From contig OZ176052.1 in assembly GCA_964247055.1 (NCBI GenBank), positions 4,340,001-4,404,000 of the forward strand: 64,000 nt of DNA. Direction: 5' to 3'. The notes under the pieces were generated by a model. It was not told the origin of the DNA. It saw only the letters and a program-made list of their open reading frames with translations, and did no database searches. Below are positions 27,810 to 40,800 of the stretch, in pieces. Each line of letters starts with the position of its first letter. Positions within the stretch are counted from its first letter, which is position 1. This DNA comes from Paragordius varius. Its lineage: Eukaryota; Nematomorpha. The translations under genes and the position numbers were made by a program.

Positions 27810-30800
27810 ATGTCAATTCCTATCGCTCCACCGTTACCCAATACACCAGGGGCTCCGAGAAAGAAAAAATATCGCGTATTTTTTATTTGATTGGTTGTTA
27901 TATCTTTTGTAATTGAAAAAAATTGTGGTAGAGTTTATTTCACTAAGCGATTTTTAGAATTTGAGAAACTAAAATACTGTCAAACCTCATGAATAGTTCT
28001 AAAACTTTTTAATACATATATATGTATCAAATTACATGGGGAATACGAGAGCGTTTGTATGTAGTAGAATTCCAAATGTTTCATTATCATACTTTTGTTC
28101 TAGTGCATTGTTGTTTACCAATGTTTAATTTTATAGGTTTTTTCACAAATCAATAAATTTGATCAATAAAGAGTTATGTTTTATAAGATTCAATAGCGGT
28201 TAGAAATTTATACATAGCCGTATATCAATTTATTATTTTTTAATTATAATTATATATAAGTTTCCAATAACATGGTAAAATTAGCTTTTTATAACAACTA
28301 TGATTAAATTTTTTCTTAAATATAACAATGTAAAAACCCCCCACAAAGTTCAATCAATACATTGCGATCTTAAAGAAAGAAATATAATTATTAATAAAAA
28401 TTTAATCGATATGTAGTAAATTGTAACAGTTTTCTCATAATTTATATTGGTTATTTTTATAAAAAACCCCATATAAATTTTAGCCAACGATCTACATGCA
28501 TAAATTATATATTTTCTAACGCATACCTTTATTCTAATATGGTAATTTTTTATTTATATTTTTAATCAAAATATGTTTTGTTATAAATATATTATCTTCC
28601 ATATAAAAGTAAGACCAATAACGGAATCAACTACTTAAGTAAGCGCTTCTATATGGAGTGTCACTAAGTTTTAGTTTTCCCATATGCATTTGTTTTTAAA
28701 GGTTTATTCACCTCGTATACAAATATTAAGGCTATTAACAAAAGATTTTAGCTTTAATAAATTATGCTATGGTTGTTAAAGTAAAAAACTATTAAATTTG
28801 TTATATATATGATTTACAAAGTCTCTTAGATCTCTTAGCAATAATAGGTGCCAATTATAGTTTTACTCTTATATAGGAATCGACAATAGATACGACAAAT
28901 ACCAGTTCCTCCCTACATACATCTAATGATACCAACGATGATAAAATTATTAACAATAATATTAATGGTAATGGCAGTACAGTTATAGCGGATGGTGAAT
29001 TTATTGAGAAACAACACAAGAAAATATTGGAAAAGGTATTAACTAAAGCCGCAACAGAACCAAAGGATCGGAGGCCATTCACATACACTCCGCACATTGA
29101 TGAATTAAAAGAGGTAAGTAGGAAATGGAATAAAGTCAGGCGAAACTCTTGCTTAGGCAATGCGTATGATGTCGTGTATCAGGATGTGGATAGTGGCTTA
29201 GATACGTCATATCAAAGCAATAAATTACCACAAAATATTGGACATAATATCCGTGATGAAGAAAATAATTATCGGCGCCATATGTCATACACACCAGCAG
29301 TGCATACTGGCTATCAGAACGGTACAGTAGAAAAACAAGCACCTTATAACGCTCCTTTTTTACCTAACACAAACAATAACAACATTAACCATAATACTTC
29401 ATCTGGTGGGGATTCTGATTTGTATTCTCATCAAAAAGCAGAACCATATTCCCCTTACCATTGTCAACCAGATTATCCTAATCAACAAATTGTTGATAAA
29501 CGAAACGGTCATTATTTACCTCCTGAAGAAGGGAAAACAATCAGCCCAAAACCTTTATCAAACGGAAATGAACGTTTTTATGCTTGTAGAAGCGAAAGCA
29601 GAACTGATATTAAAAGATCATCTTCGCCACCTATTGTAACTTTAAACTCTAATATTACCTCCACTATTAACAGACCAACCGTGTCCCATAAAATTTATCA
29701 AAGTAGTAATCACCAAAGACCTATGTATAATTTACCCATAAATGGGTTTGAAAATCCTAGCTTAACGGCAGAACCTACGCTTTTAACGCGAGAGCTACCT
29801 TCAAACATGGACAAATCCAATTATAATAGTACACAAAGTTATACGAGGAATAGTTTTAATGCTACACCCAGACCCTATCTTGCTAGTCAACATCAGCCTT
29901 ATGGAAAGAGGATTTTAGTAACGTCCGGTGCTAAACCCGTCGATCAAATGAAACCTCGATTGGATACTGAGATAATGTATGATTATTATCAGGATGATGT
30001 AAGTGCGCCACGCAAAACAACCACAAAAATTCAATCAAACTATTTTTCAAACCGTGAAACATGCGAAACCATAAATGGTGTACCGCGCAACACTGTCCGT
30101 GAAATATATTATTCCACTCAACCGTCTGTTGGTGACTCAAGCAATGCAAAAATTCGGTCGCGTTCAATAGGACCCAGGTAACATTATGTTTTATATATTC
30201 CATTAAGCATTGTCTTGTAAACATTTTATTTTATTTTTTCGGTCGAAAAAATATATCAAATTTTATTGTTAGAAACAACAATAATATAGTTTGAATATTG
30301 TGGATTAACACTTCATCTTTTCACTTTTTGTCCTAGTTGCCATATTGGGGGTAATTTTATATCCCGGAGCTTATTATAAATTAACTACTGTTTTGAAAGT
30401 GATTTTAGTTAAAATTTAATTATTAACAATTGTTTTCATGTATCAGATCAAAAAGCTTAAATTTTTAAACAGTTTAGTGACTTCTAGAGTCTAAAATTGA
30501 AACAGCTCCAAAACACGATCGAAACGATTCACTGGTAAAATGTAAAAGAGAGCTTTTTAAATATAATCATTCACATTTTTACCCATAATACATTTATTTG
30601 CCCTTTGCATTATGAATTAAAAATATTTAAAGGACAAAAATGAGGGCGAAAAAGTTGGAGGTGAGGATTTTTTTCAATTTAACATTTGATTTTTTTTTGA
30701 TATTACCCTAAAGGACTAAAGAAAGCATATTTCTAAATTCGGTCTAATACTTTATGGTAAAATATTCAAATTTTTAATCGCTCTGGGATTTAAACTACCC

Positions 30801-33800
30801 AAAAGATCATGGTCTGTTAATCTTATCAATCGTTTTGCCAATTTGGGATAAAATCAAGTATATGTTCTGATATTATATTACAATTCTTGTGTCAGTTAAT
30901 TTTTTAATTATACAAATTCAAATGACACGTTTCATGCATATATATATATATATATATATATAGTTAAATGTATTTTAATTTGCGATGTAAATATATATGA
31001 TCAAAAGGAAACTTATATATGGCAGAATTTCACTATGCCCTCAAACACTTAACACTTCATTACCTTTTGGGGTAGTAAAATAAATATAGCATTTGGCCAA
31101 ATCATGATACAATTTTTTATTAAAAAAATGTAAAATTGTAAAAAAATCCTCATCTCAAACTTTTTCGCGGCCATTTTTTTTAAATCGTGAATACAATATT
31201 CAAAAAATCTTAATGGTTGAAAATATAAATAATTAACTCTAAAAAGCTCTAGAAATACAAATAGTTTTGAATATTGATTTTAAATTCAACTTTTCGCTTG
31301 AGTTTTGGAGCTATCTGAATTCGGGACTCTAGAAGGTAAAAATGTAAGTTTTTTTATATGAAATAGAAGAAGATGGCATTATATTTTAACCCAAAAACTT
31401 TTAAAGCAGTATTGTACAACTTCTGGGGTAGGAAACTACCCATTTGTAACATATAAAAAATAAAAATGTATTGAAGTGTCAAAAGCGACGATTAGTATTA
31501 TATTTTCATTATAACACCCATACTTAGCGTTTAATAATAATATTTTAAAATATATTTACTAATTATTTTAATTTAAAAGTATTTTCTTATATTGTATGGC
31601 TGTTCTTGCAAGAAGTAACCATAAAAACTTTACAATACTTTGTCCCTATAATCTTAGTGATGGATCATTTTAGAATATGGTACATAATTACATCAAGTAG
31701 AAATTTATAACCAAAAAATACATCATAAAATGAGCCAAAAAATAGCTTTTTTAAAAGTTTAATTTTTCGATTTAATACGTAAGCCATAAAAGACCCGTAA
31801 GCCTAAAAAATATAATTTAGCCACATTTTTACAAGCGCCTTTTGTGGTATCGAACCATCTTTATTAATAAAAATTGTATAATAATACAAAAATGTTATTT
31901 GTATGTTGTAAGTAAAAATATATCTGTGAAATTCATACTATTATGTTTTCTTGGGGGAATTAACAAAGGTAAAAAGCTATTATTTCAGTAAAACCCTTTA
32001 ACATTTTGTAAATTACATTTTTGTAATATTATTAAATAATTACACTTTTTGTTAAATTTTAACCCAAATAGGAACTTCAACAAAATCTAATAAATTTGGA
32101 TATTTATTTAAATTCTGTGTGAACTTTCCTTTTGCATTTAGGGAAATTTTATATGGACCTGGTGGTAATTTTGGTACAAGCACACCATTTGAAGACGATT
32201 ACATTCCTTTGACTGTTGCAGAACCCCAATCTGACAGCCTTCAAAAAAGAATATTTTCCGAAAGAGAATTTTATTCAGAAGATCATCGTGCACCCTTGTG
32301 GAGAAATAGGTAATCTTATTATATAAAATGTAGAATTTTATAAAAACATAACTAAATATCTTGTAATAAAAATCAAAATATAATATTTACATTATACATA
32401 AATAATGTAGAAAGTCTTGTAAGGGTTAGCTTTGACCGGTTATTAATGCATTCATGATCGAGACTTTGAGAAAAATATTTGCGTGAAAATTTAGCAATAG
32501 ACCATTCCATTATATTTGCGCAAAGCTAAGGATGCCCTTTTTAGTTATTTCCTGAGTAGCGATATAGAAGCGTTAATATTTTGTTTTTGTTAGAGTATTA
32601 GGACATTATTTTACTAGCCCCGGATTTTCACCATAAACAGACGTGACAACAGGCAAATAACACAGTGGCTTTGGGTTTTTTCGAGAGTGTATTGAATCAT
32701 TTTAATTTAGACCTAACATATTTTATTAATGTTTGTGCATAGCGAATCGAAATGTTCTATTGTTTTTGCCTCCTTGGAAAATAACACTCCAAAAAATATG
32801 AATCTTAAAAAATAAATAATTTTTAAAGACTCCGAATATAACAACAGTATTCAAATATTGTAATTCATAAATTGGTAAATTTATTTTGCCAACATGAATA
32901 TCGTCAGTAAACATTTAAAAAATGAATGTTAGCTTACAGGAAAACGTATTAGGCCCCAGAGATTAATACTAAGTATGCCAATTATAGTTGAGCGCCTTAA
33001 ATTAGCCTTGGATTGATCTCTTTATAGGATGGCGAAAGACACATTGGATTGTTAAAATTAAAAACGGACAGAGACTAATGTTTGAACACATGTATGTTGC
33101 ATCATAAATCAGTGGTTCCCAAAAAAGGGCTTAGTAAAATTTGGGGAGGGGGGGGGGTGACAAGAATTTATTTTTTCAATTTGATGGGACCTGAACAAAA
33201 AAAGGTATAGAACCACTGGAATAATTAAACTAAGGTAAAAATCTGAAATCGGTTGTGCTGCCTGACGTCGAGATTATTATTATATTAAAATAACACTAGT
33301 CAACAAGGTTTTGCACCACCCCATTATTTTTGCATTTTCTGATACCTAATGGCATGGAAAGGCCAAAACAAAAAAGAAAATTGAGGCCACCAATAGGATT
33401 TTTCCAAAATTTACTTTTTAAATTTGTATTTAATTCAAAAATAACAATCATTCCTCGTGTACATATGTTTAAAAATTCAAACAAGTAATATTCCATGCAT
33501 GGATAACAAATTCTAGGCATTAAATGAGATACTAAACAAGCTAAGAGCCAAAGTATTAAAAATCTAAAAGAGGCTTATGTATAGTGTGATAGATATGGGC
33601 GGCTGCATACGCTCTGCATATCCCCCAAGCGATCCTATAATTATGCCAGATATGGCAAAGATAACAATAAGTAATCGTAAGGTCCGATAAGAGAGACTTG
33701 CAAGCAAAATCTGGCAAATCGGCATGTCCAATTAACCAATTTACAGAATAAAGTTATATAAATTCTACAATTAAATTAAATATAAATTAGGTAAATACAA

Positions 33801-35638
33801 ATGGTCCAACCCCATAACAGTAAATTCTACTAAAAGTGGCTACACAACATCTATCTGAAATGCAAAATACAAAACAACCAATAATTTCAAAAAAATAAGG
33901 TATATCCACTAAGTATAAATAAAGGATTTTTTATAAGAACCAACTCAAGAGAAAAAGTCTAATAAGTACTCAAAGAACGAAATCTAACAAAAAAATATAG
34001 CCTATCTGAAAGCCGAAGGTTTAAACCATAGAATGCCTTTTTTAGTATTTTTTTAAAAAATTTTTATATGTGTTAAAAATTTACTTGAAAAAAAGACTAA
34101 ATTTTGACGTTTAAGTCTATACTATTTTTTTCTCTCTGATATTTAAATGACATATTTATATTCAAAAGATAGAGTTTAAAACGCTTTATTAAATTATATT
34201 TAATTTATAATATAATAACATTTTATTATAAAGTTATATTTAATTTTCTTTCGATTTTCTCTTGTTTTTGAGAAATTGAAAAACCTATAAAATTTCAAAA
34301 CTCTGATTGGCGGGATCAAAAATTTTTTCAAATTCGGTTTTAAAACACTGAAATTAGTCATAATTAAAAAAGTTTGAGTGGTGGTGCTTAAAAATGTCCA
34401 AATTTGTCGACTAGTGTAATTAATGGGCTTGAGCAATATAATATACATCTTCCCCATATTTTGCTTTTTTGATTGGTTTGACAAAGATTACTTCTAGTAT
34501 TCGAAAATTCACCTAAATAAATTCATTTTAATTTAGCTGAATTATGATTGCATAATAAGAAGAATCACCTATTCCAGGTATTTAGACGATTAAATAAAGT
34601 CATCGGAAGAAATCAATTTATGAAGGCATTTTTGACTTAATCATATGGCGGACCCTATGTTGCAACTCGTCTAATCTTATGATTATTTGTTAATTTATAT
34701 GACAAGCACAGTGCAGGAAATATTTACTTTGCAAATAAATTCAAAACCCTTCCATCAAACAAATTAGAGGAATGTTATTATATTTTTATGATCTTCCCCC
34801 ACAAGAAGGCTTGCAACAACCCTTGAAAGCCATAAATAATGAATGGGTAGCGTCAAGGCTTTTTTGGGCTCATTAAGAAATTTAGATTCAAAAGTGTATT
34901 AGTGCTAAGAGCATCCATCCATCATCTTCAAATACTATATTTTTGATTTTTTTCTATCACGCTTTCAGTCAATGACAATTGAGTCATTTTTGCCATATTT
35001 TTTAACATTGAAATATGCTAAAAATTTAGATTGATAAATTTTTGATGTTGGATTTTTTCTAAAATTCAATTTTTAATAAGTATTCGACCATGTAGCAAAT
35101 AATAAAAATATGATTGTTTAATAAAAGTTTTCTTCAAAGTTTTTATTAAGACAAAAAATAATCATATATCTATATTCACCAGGGACGAAAGTGAATTAGC
35201 CGTTTATGAAAGCCCAAGGCCAATCACCATCATTAAAGAGAGTAACAATGTTTACGAAAATAATGGTACATATTAAAGTTATTGATAAAATTGCTGTTTT
35301 TATATAATAAGTTTCACAAAAATAATAACATCTTATATATGATAGGTTTATGCTCAAACGCATTGGAAGAACAAAGGCGAAGAATGAAATCTCCTTACCA
35401 ACGAAGCATAAAATTTGGTTTATTTTGTTTCGAAATTAATTAGAAACACACTTTAGTTGAAACAATTTATTTTTTAGATCTATATTTAACAATAAAATTT
35501 TAAATTTTAAATAAATTAGACGATGATGTAATTGACAATGATCAACCCGAAATCTCAATTTATAAAGACAACTATTTTAGAGACAATGGGTTTAGTGCAC
35601 GACAAATTTTGGAACTACATGGATCTACAGATTTTTAA
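27810..35638 (+). CDS. Low-complexity, probably disordered protein of unknown family (602 aa, 6 exons)
   Basis: Exons: 27810-27875, 28877-30177, 32142-32309, 35183-35265, 35346-35417, 35520-35638; all junctions are GT-AG and phase-consistent, summing to 603 codons including TAA. Exon 1 encodes a Pro-rich, basic N-terminus (MSIPIAPPLPNTPGAPRKKK). Exon 2 (1.3 kb) encodes an Asn/Ser/Tyr-rich chain with one charged, possibly helical patch (EFIEKQHKKILEKVLTKAA) and a basic stretch after it (SRKWNKVRRNSCLG). The C-terminus ends SARQILELHGSTDF. There is no signal peptide, membrane segment or zinc-finger pattern. The long open exon, normal splice sites and a poly(A) signal after the stop support a real gene. 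Many Ser, Thr and Tyr residues suggest a phosphorylated scaffold, possibly cytoskeletal, but that is only a guess. The start is the first ATG of a phase-matched exon; further 5' exons are possible. Confidence 0.75.
30340..31440. mobile_element. 1.1-kb foldback in intron 2 of the disordered-protein gene
   Basis: Matching inverted segments lie symmetrically about 30900: GAGGGCGAAAAAGTTGGAGG against its inverse near 31160, CTTCTAGAGTC and CAGCTCCAAAAC against inverses near 31310-31340. A (TA)n tract lies near the centre. Terminal bases and target duplication are not clear. Confidence 0.65.
30937..30962. repeat. (TA)n microsatellite
   Basis: TA repeat close to the centre of the 30340-31440 foldback. 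Confidence 0.9.
33110..33218. mobile_element. Short hAT-like MITE
   Basis: A 109-bp stretch with ends CAGTGGTTC and GAACCACTG (one inverted repeat) and a G-run in the middle. The flanking 8-bp duplication is not convincing. Confidence 0.5.
33294..34416. mobile_element. CACTA-like non-autonomous element, copy 1
   Basis: A 1123-bp element in intron 3 of the disordered-protein gene. The ends are CACTAGTCAACAA and (inverted) CACTAGTCGACAA, flanked by TAA on both sides (33291-33293 and 34417-34419). A CACTA start with a 3-bp duplication fits the CACTA/EnSpm superfamily. No transposase frame is present. A second copy lies inverted at 55267-56394. Confidence 0.8.
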
Positions 35639-35650
35639 AACACAATACCC

Positions 35651-35656
35651 AATAAA
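35651..35656 (+). terminator. Poly(A) signal AATAAA after the disordered-protein gene
   Basis: Canonical AATAAA 13 bp after the TAA stop at 35636-35638; another AATAAA occurs near 35707. Confidence 0.6.
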
Positions 35657-35819
35657 AATTGTATAAATTTTTTAAAATTCTATAATTTACATATAAAAAT
35701 CATTGCAAATAAATATATCATCAAATGACCTTTTTTAAGTATTTAATATAACCCATTGTTATAAAAAAATTTAATAAATATTCTTTTATTTTGTGTATAT
35801 TTATTTTTTTAATGAGATC

Positions 35820-36190
35820 ATCTATATATTTATAAAATTGGAAAATGCTGGCTTTGTGGTCTGTTTCCGGAAAACCGGTAGACCCATTCAAATCCAAATG
35901 TCGAAAAAATATAATCATTACTGAATGCCCCGACAATAGCTTCGCCCTTTTTTGAATTAGGCTCCCTGTTCGGGCCCACCCCGTGTAAAAAACTTTTTTT
36001 TTTGAAAACACAAGTCCACAAAAATGTCTTTGAGACAATTTTCCGGAGAACGTGTTGGACCATTGAATTTCAATTCGGCTCGTTTTTTAATTTAGGCCCT
36101 CTTTTTACCCGCTTCCCCCGTAAAATGCCATTTTTTTTCAAAAAAATTAAGTCCACAAAAATAATTTTTTGAATCTATTATTCGCCCAAG
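35820..36190 (-). repeat. 0.5-kb interspersed element, copy 2 (one end missing)
   Basis: Matches the first 370 bp of copies 1 and 3 up to the TTCGCCCAAG segment, then diverges. The minus-strand coding-like frame is shifted relative to the other copies. Confidence 0.7.
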
Positions 36191-36199
36191 GTATGAGAC

Positions 36200-36660
36200 C
36201 GTAAAAATTCAATAAGGATTCTACATATTCCCTGTTAAAAGGCAAAAATTTTAGTCAAGCGTTTCTTTGATGATAGCTGCTGAGTAAGGAGCTACCTGCG
36301 AAAAACTGACCCGTCATATCAAAATCGCGTGCTTTTGGGGCTAAATTTCAGAAAACCTATCAGGCTATATGAGTTCATTACCCGTAAAAAGTCAAAAATT
36401 TTAGTCGAGCGGATTTTTTAAATTAGTCGTTAAATAGGCCCTTTATGCCCTTAAAAATGCGCTCTCTTTGAACTATTATTTAGTTATGAAGCCATTCTTC
36501 CATAAATTATTAGAAATAAACGATGATTCCAGGTATAAAGGCAAATTTTTTTATCTAACTACATTTTTATATTAGCCTCTGGGTAGGCTACCCGCATACA
36601 ACTGCGCCATCATATCGATACAGCATACCTTTGGAGCCAAATTTCAGAAAACTTATGAGA
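36200..36660 (+). repeat. Imperfect direct repeat of about 130 bp
   Basis: Two stretches near 36290-36375 and 36575-36665 share the order GGCTACC/GAGCTACC, CATATC, GGAGCCAAATTTCAGAAAAC and CTATGTGA/CTATATGA; the phrase AAAAATTTTAGTC also recurs. Origin unknown. Confidence 0.5.
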
Positions 36661-36902
36661 CTATGTGAATCATTTTTAAACTTCTTCCCGCATAACAAAA
36701 TTGCTTATAAAATTAAAAATATATTATACTCATTTCAAATAATATTGTCTATTTCAATATTCAAACGAGACAATCAAATGATTAATCACACTTTATTAAT
36801 TTTAAACATTAAATCGTATTACTCTATTGTTTTATTATTATTTATCTTTCAGATGTATAGGATGTTAAAAAATATATGGATAATAAAACATTATTTATGG
36901 TC

Positions 36903-37352
36903 ATCTATATATTTATAAAAATCGAAAATGCTGGCTTTGTGATCTGTTTCCGGAAAACTGGTAGACCCATTCAAATCCAAATGTCGAAAAAACATAATCA
37001 TTAATGAATGCCCCGACAATAGCTTCGCCCTTTTTTTGAATTAGGCCCCCAGTTCGGGCCCATCCCGTGTAAAAACGGTTTTTTTTGAAAACAGAAGTCC
37101 ACAAAAATCGTGTCTTTGAGACAATTTTCCGGAGAACGTGTTAGACCATTCAATTTCAAATATAATTTTTTTACTTATATTCGATTGCGCCGAACATAGT
37201 CGGCTCGCTTTTTTATTTTAGTCCCCCCCCCGCTCCCCCCGTAAAATGCCATTTTTTCAAAAAACTTAAATCCACAAAAATAATTTGTTTTGAAATTCCT
37301 ATGAGATCATAGCTATTAAATAATGTTTCGAAATAATTCACATATGTGGATC
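36903..37352 (-). repeat. 0.5-kb interspersed element, copy 3
   Basis: Full-length-like copy with the same ends and the same minus-strand residues (KKGEAIVGAF, EWVY) as copy 1. Confidence 0.75.
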
Positions 37353-37880
37353 ATTTTATTGTCCCTTTTTCAAATAGCCCCCCAGCAGTCTGAAGGACTT
37401 CCTGGGCTTCGTAGCAGCACGAGATTTACGCTAGTATGTTACATATTTCCGATACAATGAGTATATCGTACTAACATCTTGTTAAATTGAAAATTTAAAT
37501 TTCTTTTTTTCGCTTGATAATCGAATTTTCGGTTAGCATTAATTTGTCATGAGAGGTTTTTAAAATATTTATAAATACCATTTGAAAAAGGATTAAGGAT
37601 TAAGAAAAAACTAATTTTATTAGCGATTGTTTTCCTAAATAAATACAAGATAAAGCGATTTAAAAAATGAGAATATTTAGATATAGTATCAAAGATAAAA
37701 TTTTGCAATTTATTGACACTAAAAATATGAGTGCAGAAAGCAACAATAAATGGATGCATTGTAATATATATTTCATAGTTTTTAATATATTTTTACATAG
37801 AATCAAAGCTAATTTATCACAGCTATAATATATGGATAAAAACTATTTTGTTATATAAATCACACAAAAATTGCACGGCA

Positions 37881-40800
37881 TTACAAATTAAGTAAATTTT
37901 CTGTTAATGGTTGTGATTGTGGTCTTTTAAGTTGTTTGTACCACATTTCAGCATATTTACCATTTTCTATTGTTAACAAATCCTCGTGTCTGTAAAATAA
38001 AGTTAAAATATATTAATTTGTTAGATAAAAAAAATTGTTGCACAGTAATAGACCGTCATAAAGACACGAAATGTTGAAATAATACATAGTAAATTATTGG
38101 TATCATGGCTTAAATATAAATTAAAATGTTTGCTTAATTTAAACTTTTAACATTTAAAATAATTTTGATTTTTTTTGGCTCGAGAGGGCTAGAATCGACC
38201 AAATATTTAGTTAGGCGTTTGCGGAAAGTTACCCCCAACTTTCAAAATAATTGTATCTTATAAACTAAGGCCTTATTTAGAATTCTAAAACTTGCATCAT
38301 AATTAGCAGGAGATAATTAATTTAAAGAAGATATTTATTTTAAGAAAAGCTTATATTATAAGAGGGGGAGAGGAGTTAATCCAAATATGTATAAAAATAT
38401 TTACCGGCCCCTTTCTACGATTCGCCCTTGATCCAACACAATAATTTCATTGGCATGTGTTATGGTTGACAATCGGTGGGCAATAATAATTTGTGTCGTT
38501 TCTTTAACTGCACACATTTCAGCCAAATTTTTTTGTATCCGGGCTTCAGTTAAACTATCCATTGCTGATGTGGCCTACAAAACAAATAATCATTAATAAA
38601 ATTAAAATTAGATAATATTGAAAAATGAAGTCGGGTTTACATGGTTAACAAAAAAATTGTTAATTTTAAAACCAGAAATCGGAACTGGTAGCGTTTTTAT
38701 TGCGGTTCCGGTTATTAAAAAAATTTCCAAACACACTTTGGGGTTCCATTGTTTTTTTCGTGAATTGGTTCGGTTTCGGTTGATTTTTTAAAATAAATAT
38801 ATTATTTTTTTGATAAAATATGAATAATTGTCTATACATTATAATATTATTTAGAAAAAATATTAAATAAAATGGAAAAAAATAAAAGTATGATATAAAT
38901 CTAATTTTTTTTTGAACCTATTAATATCGCCTAGGTTCCGAAAACGGTTTTTCAGAACCGTTCTATAAAGAAATCTTTTGATTCCGGTTGCAGTTCATTG
39001 TTTAACCAAATTAAACACCATAATAAAATTTTAATTATATTGTATATGGTGAGGTTTTTTACCTAATTTATAAAATAATTTTTCGATCATTCGTTTATTA
39101 TGCGTATTAAAAATCATTGTTAATATACATTATAATATTATTGAATACTACGTTTGCGTTTAAATTTCAATATAATTAGTTAGTTTTCCAATAATACCAA
39201 AAAAATATATATTTAAAAATACGTTTCTCACTACTAAAACTAACCTCATCTAGCACTATAATTTTAGGAGATTGCAGTATGACACGAGCAATACCCACGC
39301 GCTGCTTTTCACCACCACTTAATCTAAGACCCTTTTCACCAACCATTGTTTCATATCCTATATTACAAACAAAACGTAAAAACATAAAGACAAAATGCTT
39401 TTTTAAAAGACAACCATCATATTTTTTAAACCTTATTTTTTTCGTATATAATTTAGTGACATTTTTTCCCAATTTACAACTCTATTTCATACTTTTCCAT
39501 TTAAAGTCGTGTATTATATATCATTTACAGCTCCAATTCACCCTCGAACAATTTATATTCCCCCCTAAAAATAAGCCATGTAATCTCATTATTAATAAGA
39601 ATTATTTCTTTATGGTATGTCTATTATATTTTTAACATAATGTTAAATTTAAACGAAATTTCATTTTTTAAAAATATAAAAAAAACATAGGTAATTTTTA
39701 ATATTCAAAAGCACATAATTTATACCAGGGTGAATTTGAATAGTTTGAATTGTGCAAAGGGGGAATTTGAGCCGTAAATGGTATAGTTAAAAAAAAGTTG
39801 CGGTCTTTGAAAAAATATATGTCTTTATGTTTTTAAATTTTGTTTGTATATTTTTGATTTACAAAGTAAAAAAAGTTTAGTGGCCAATAAACATCAATAT
39901 TATAAGAAAAATTTATAAAATGTTAACATATTAATTTGATACACAAATTATAGAAAAAATTTTATGTTTTTTTAACGACTCCAAAAATAGCTAATAGTAA
40001 TAAACAATGTTATGAGAATACCTTTGGGAAAAGACGATATAATTGTATCATGGATACATGCTATTTTAGCGGCTTCAATTATTTGTTTTGGAACGTTGCT
40101 ATCTATATAACATGTATTTCAAATTATACCAATATTTTAAATGTGAAAAAAAAGGTTTTTGTAATAAGAAATCATATTCAGTTCAGATGATTTCTCTTTT
40201 AATCTCGAGTAAAATACAAAATTAAAAACAAAAAAAATCCAAATTTTTATATAAATCCTTTGAGAGTACCTTTCGAGCCTTCATTGTCAATAACATTATT
40301 TTTATCCTTATTGATTTTCTCTGTTCCGTTACAAGAAGTCGCATTAGTATTACAAAACGTGCCATAATCAATGTTATTGGCTATGGTTTGATTGAAAAGA
40401 TAAACATCTTGAGGTACAAGGCCCATTTGACGTCGCAGTGTAATAGCATCAGACATAAGAGATTCGCTAAAAGCATTCACAGTAAAATTAGCATTATGAA
40501 AGACAAAACGTAAAAATAAAAGGATAAATATTGTTTCAACAAAGATATCCATCCAATCTTTCTTAAACTTTTACTTTTTATTATTGTAATAAGGATAAAC
40601 TAAAATTGCTAACACTCTCACAATTACTTAGGTCACTTACAAATCAAGGTTCAAAAAATATAGCTGTCTCTTTCTTCAAAAATTTATCTTTTAGTTTTAC
40701 CGTTCTTTATAATTTCAATTTTTACTGTATATCAACTCCATCAATCAAAATTTTTCCACTCTCCGGCCTATACAAATTAAACAATAGTTTAATTATGGTA

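Larger units (their letters stand above)
35639..37880. other. Intergenic region between convergent gene ends
   Basis: Separates the 3' ends of the disordered-protein gene and ABCB6. No exon is seen. It is filled mainly by two copies of the 0.5-kb interspersed element and a short direct repeat. Confidence 0.6.

Noticed and set aside
29136-29342. Minus-strand open frames opposite exon 2 of the disordered-protein gene
   Set aside because: They are shadows of a long spliced plus-strand exon with matching phases on both sides.
33296-33520. Minus-strand open frame of 74 codons as a transposase piece
   Set aside because: It lies at the tip of the CACTA-like element, has no transposase motif, and the matching frame in copy 2 is not kept.
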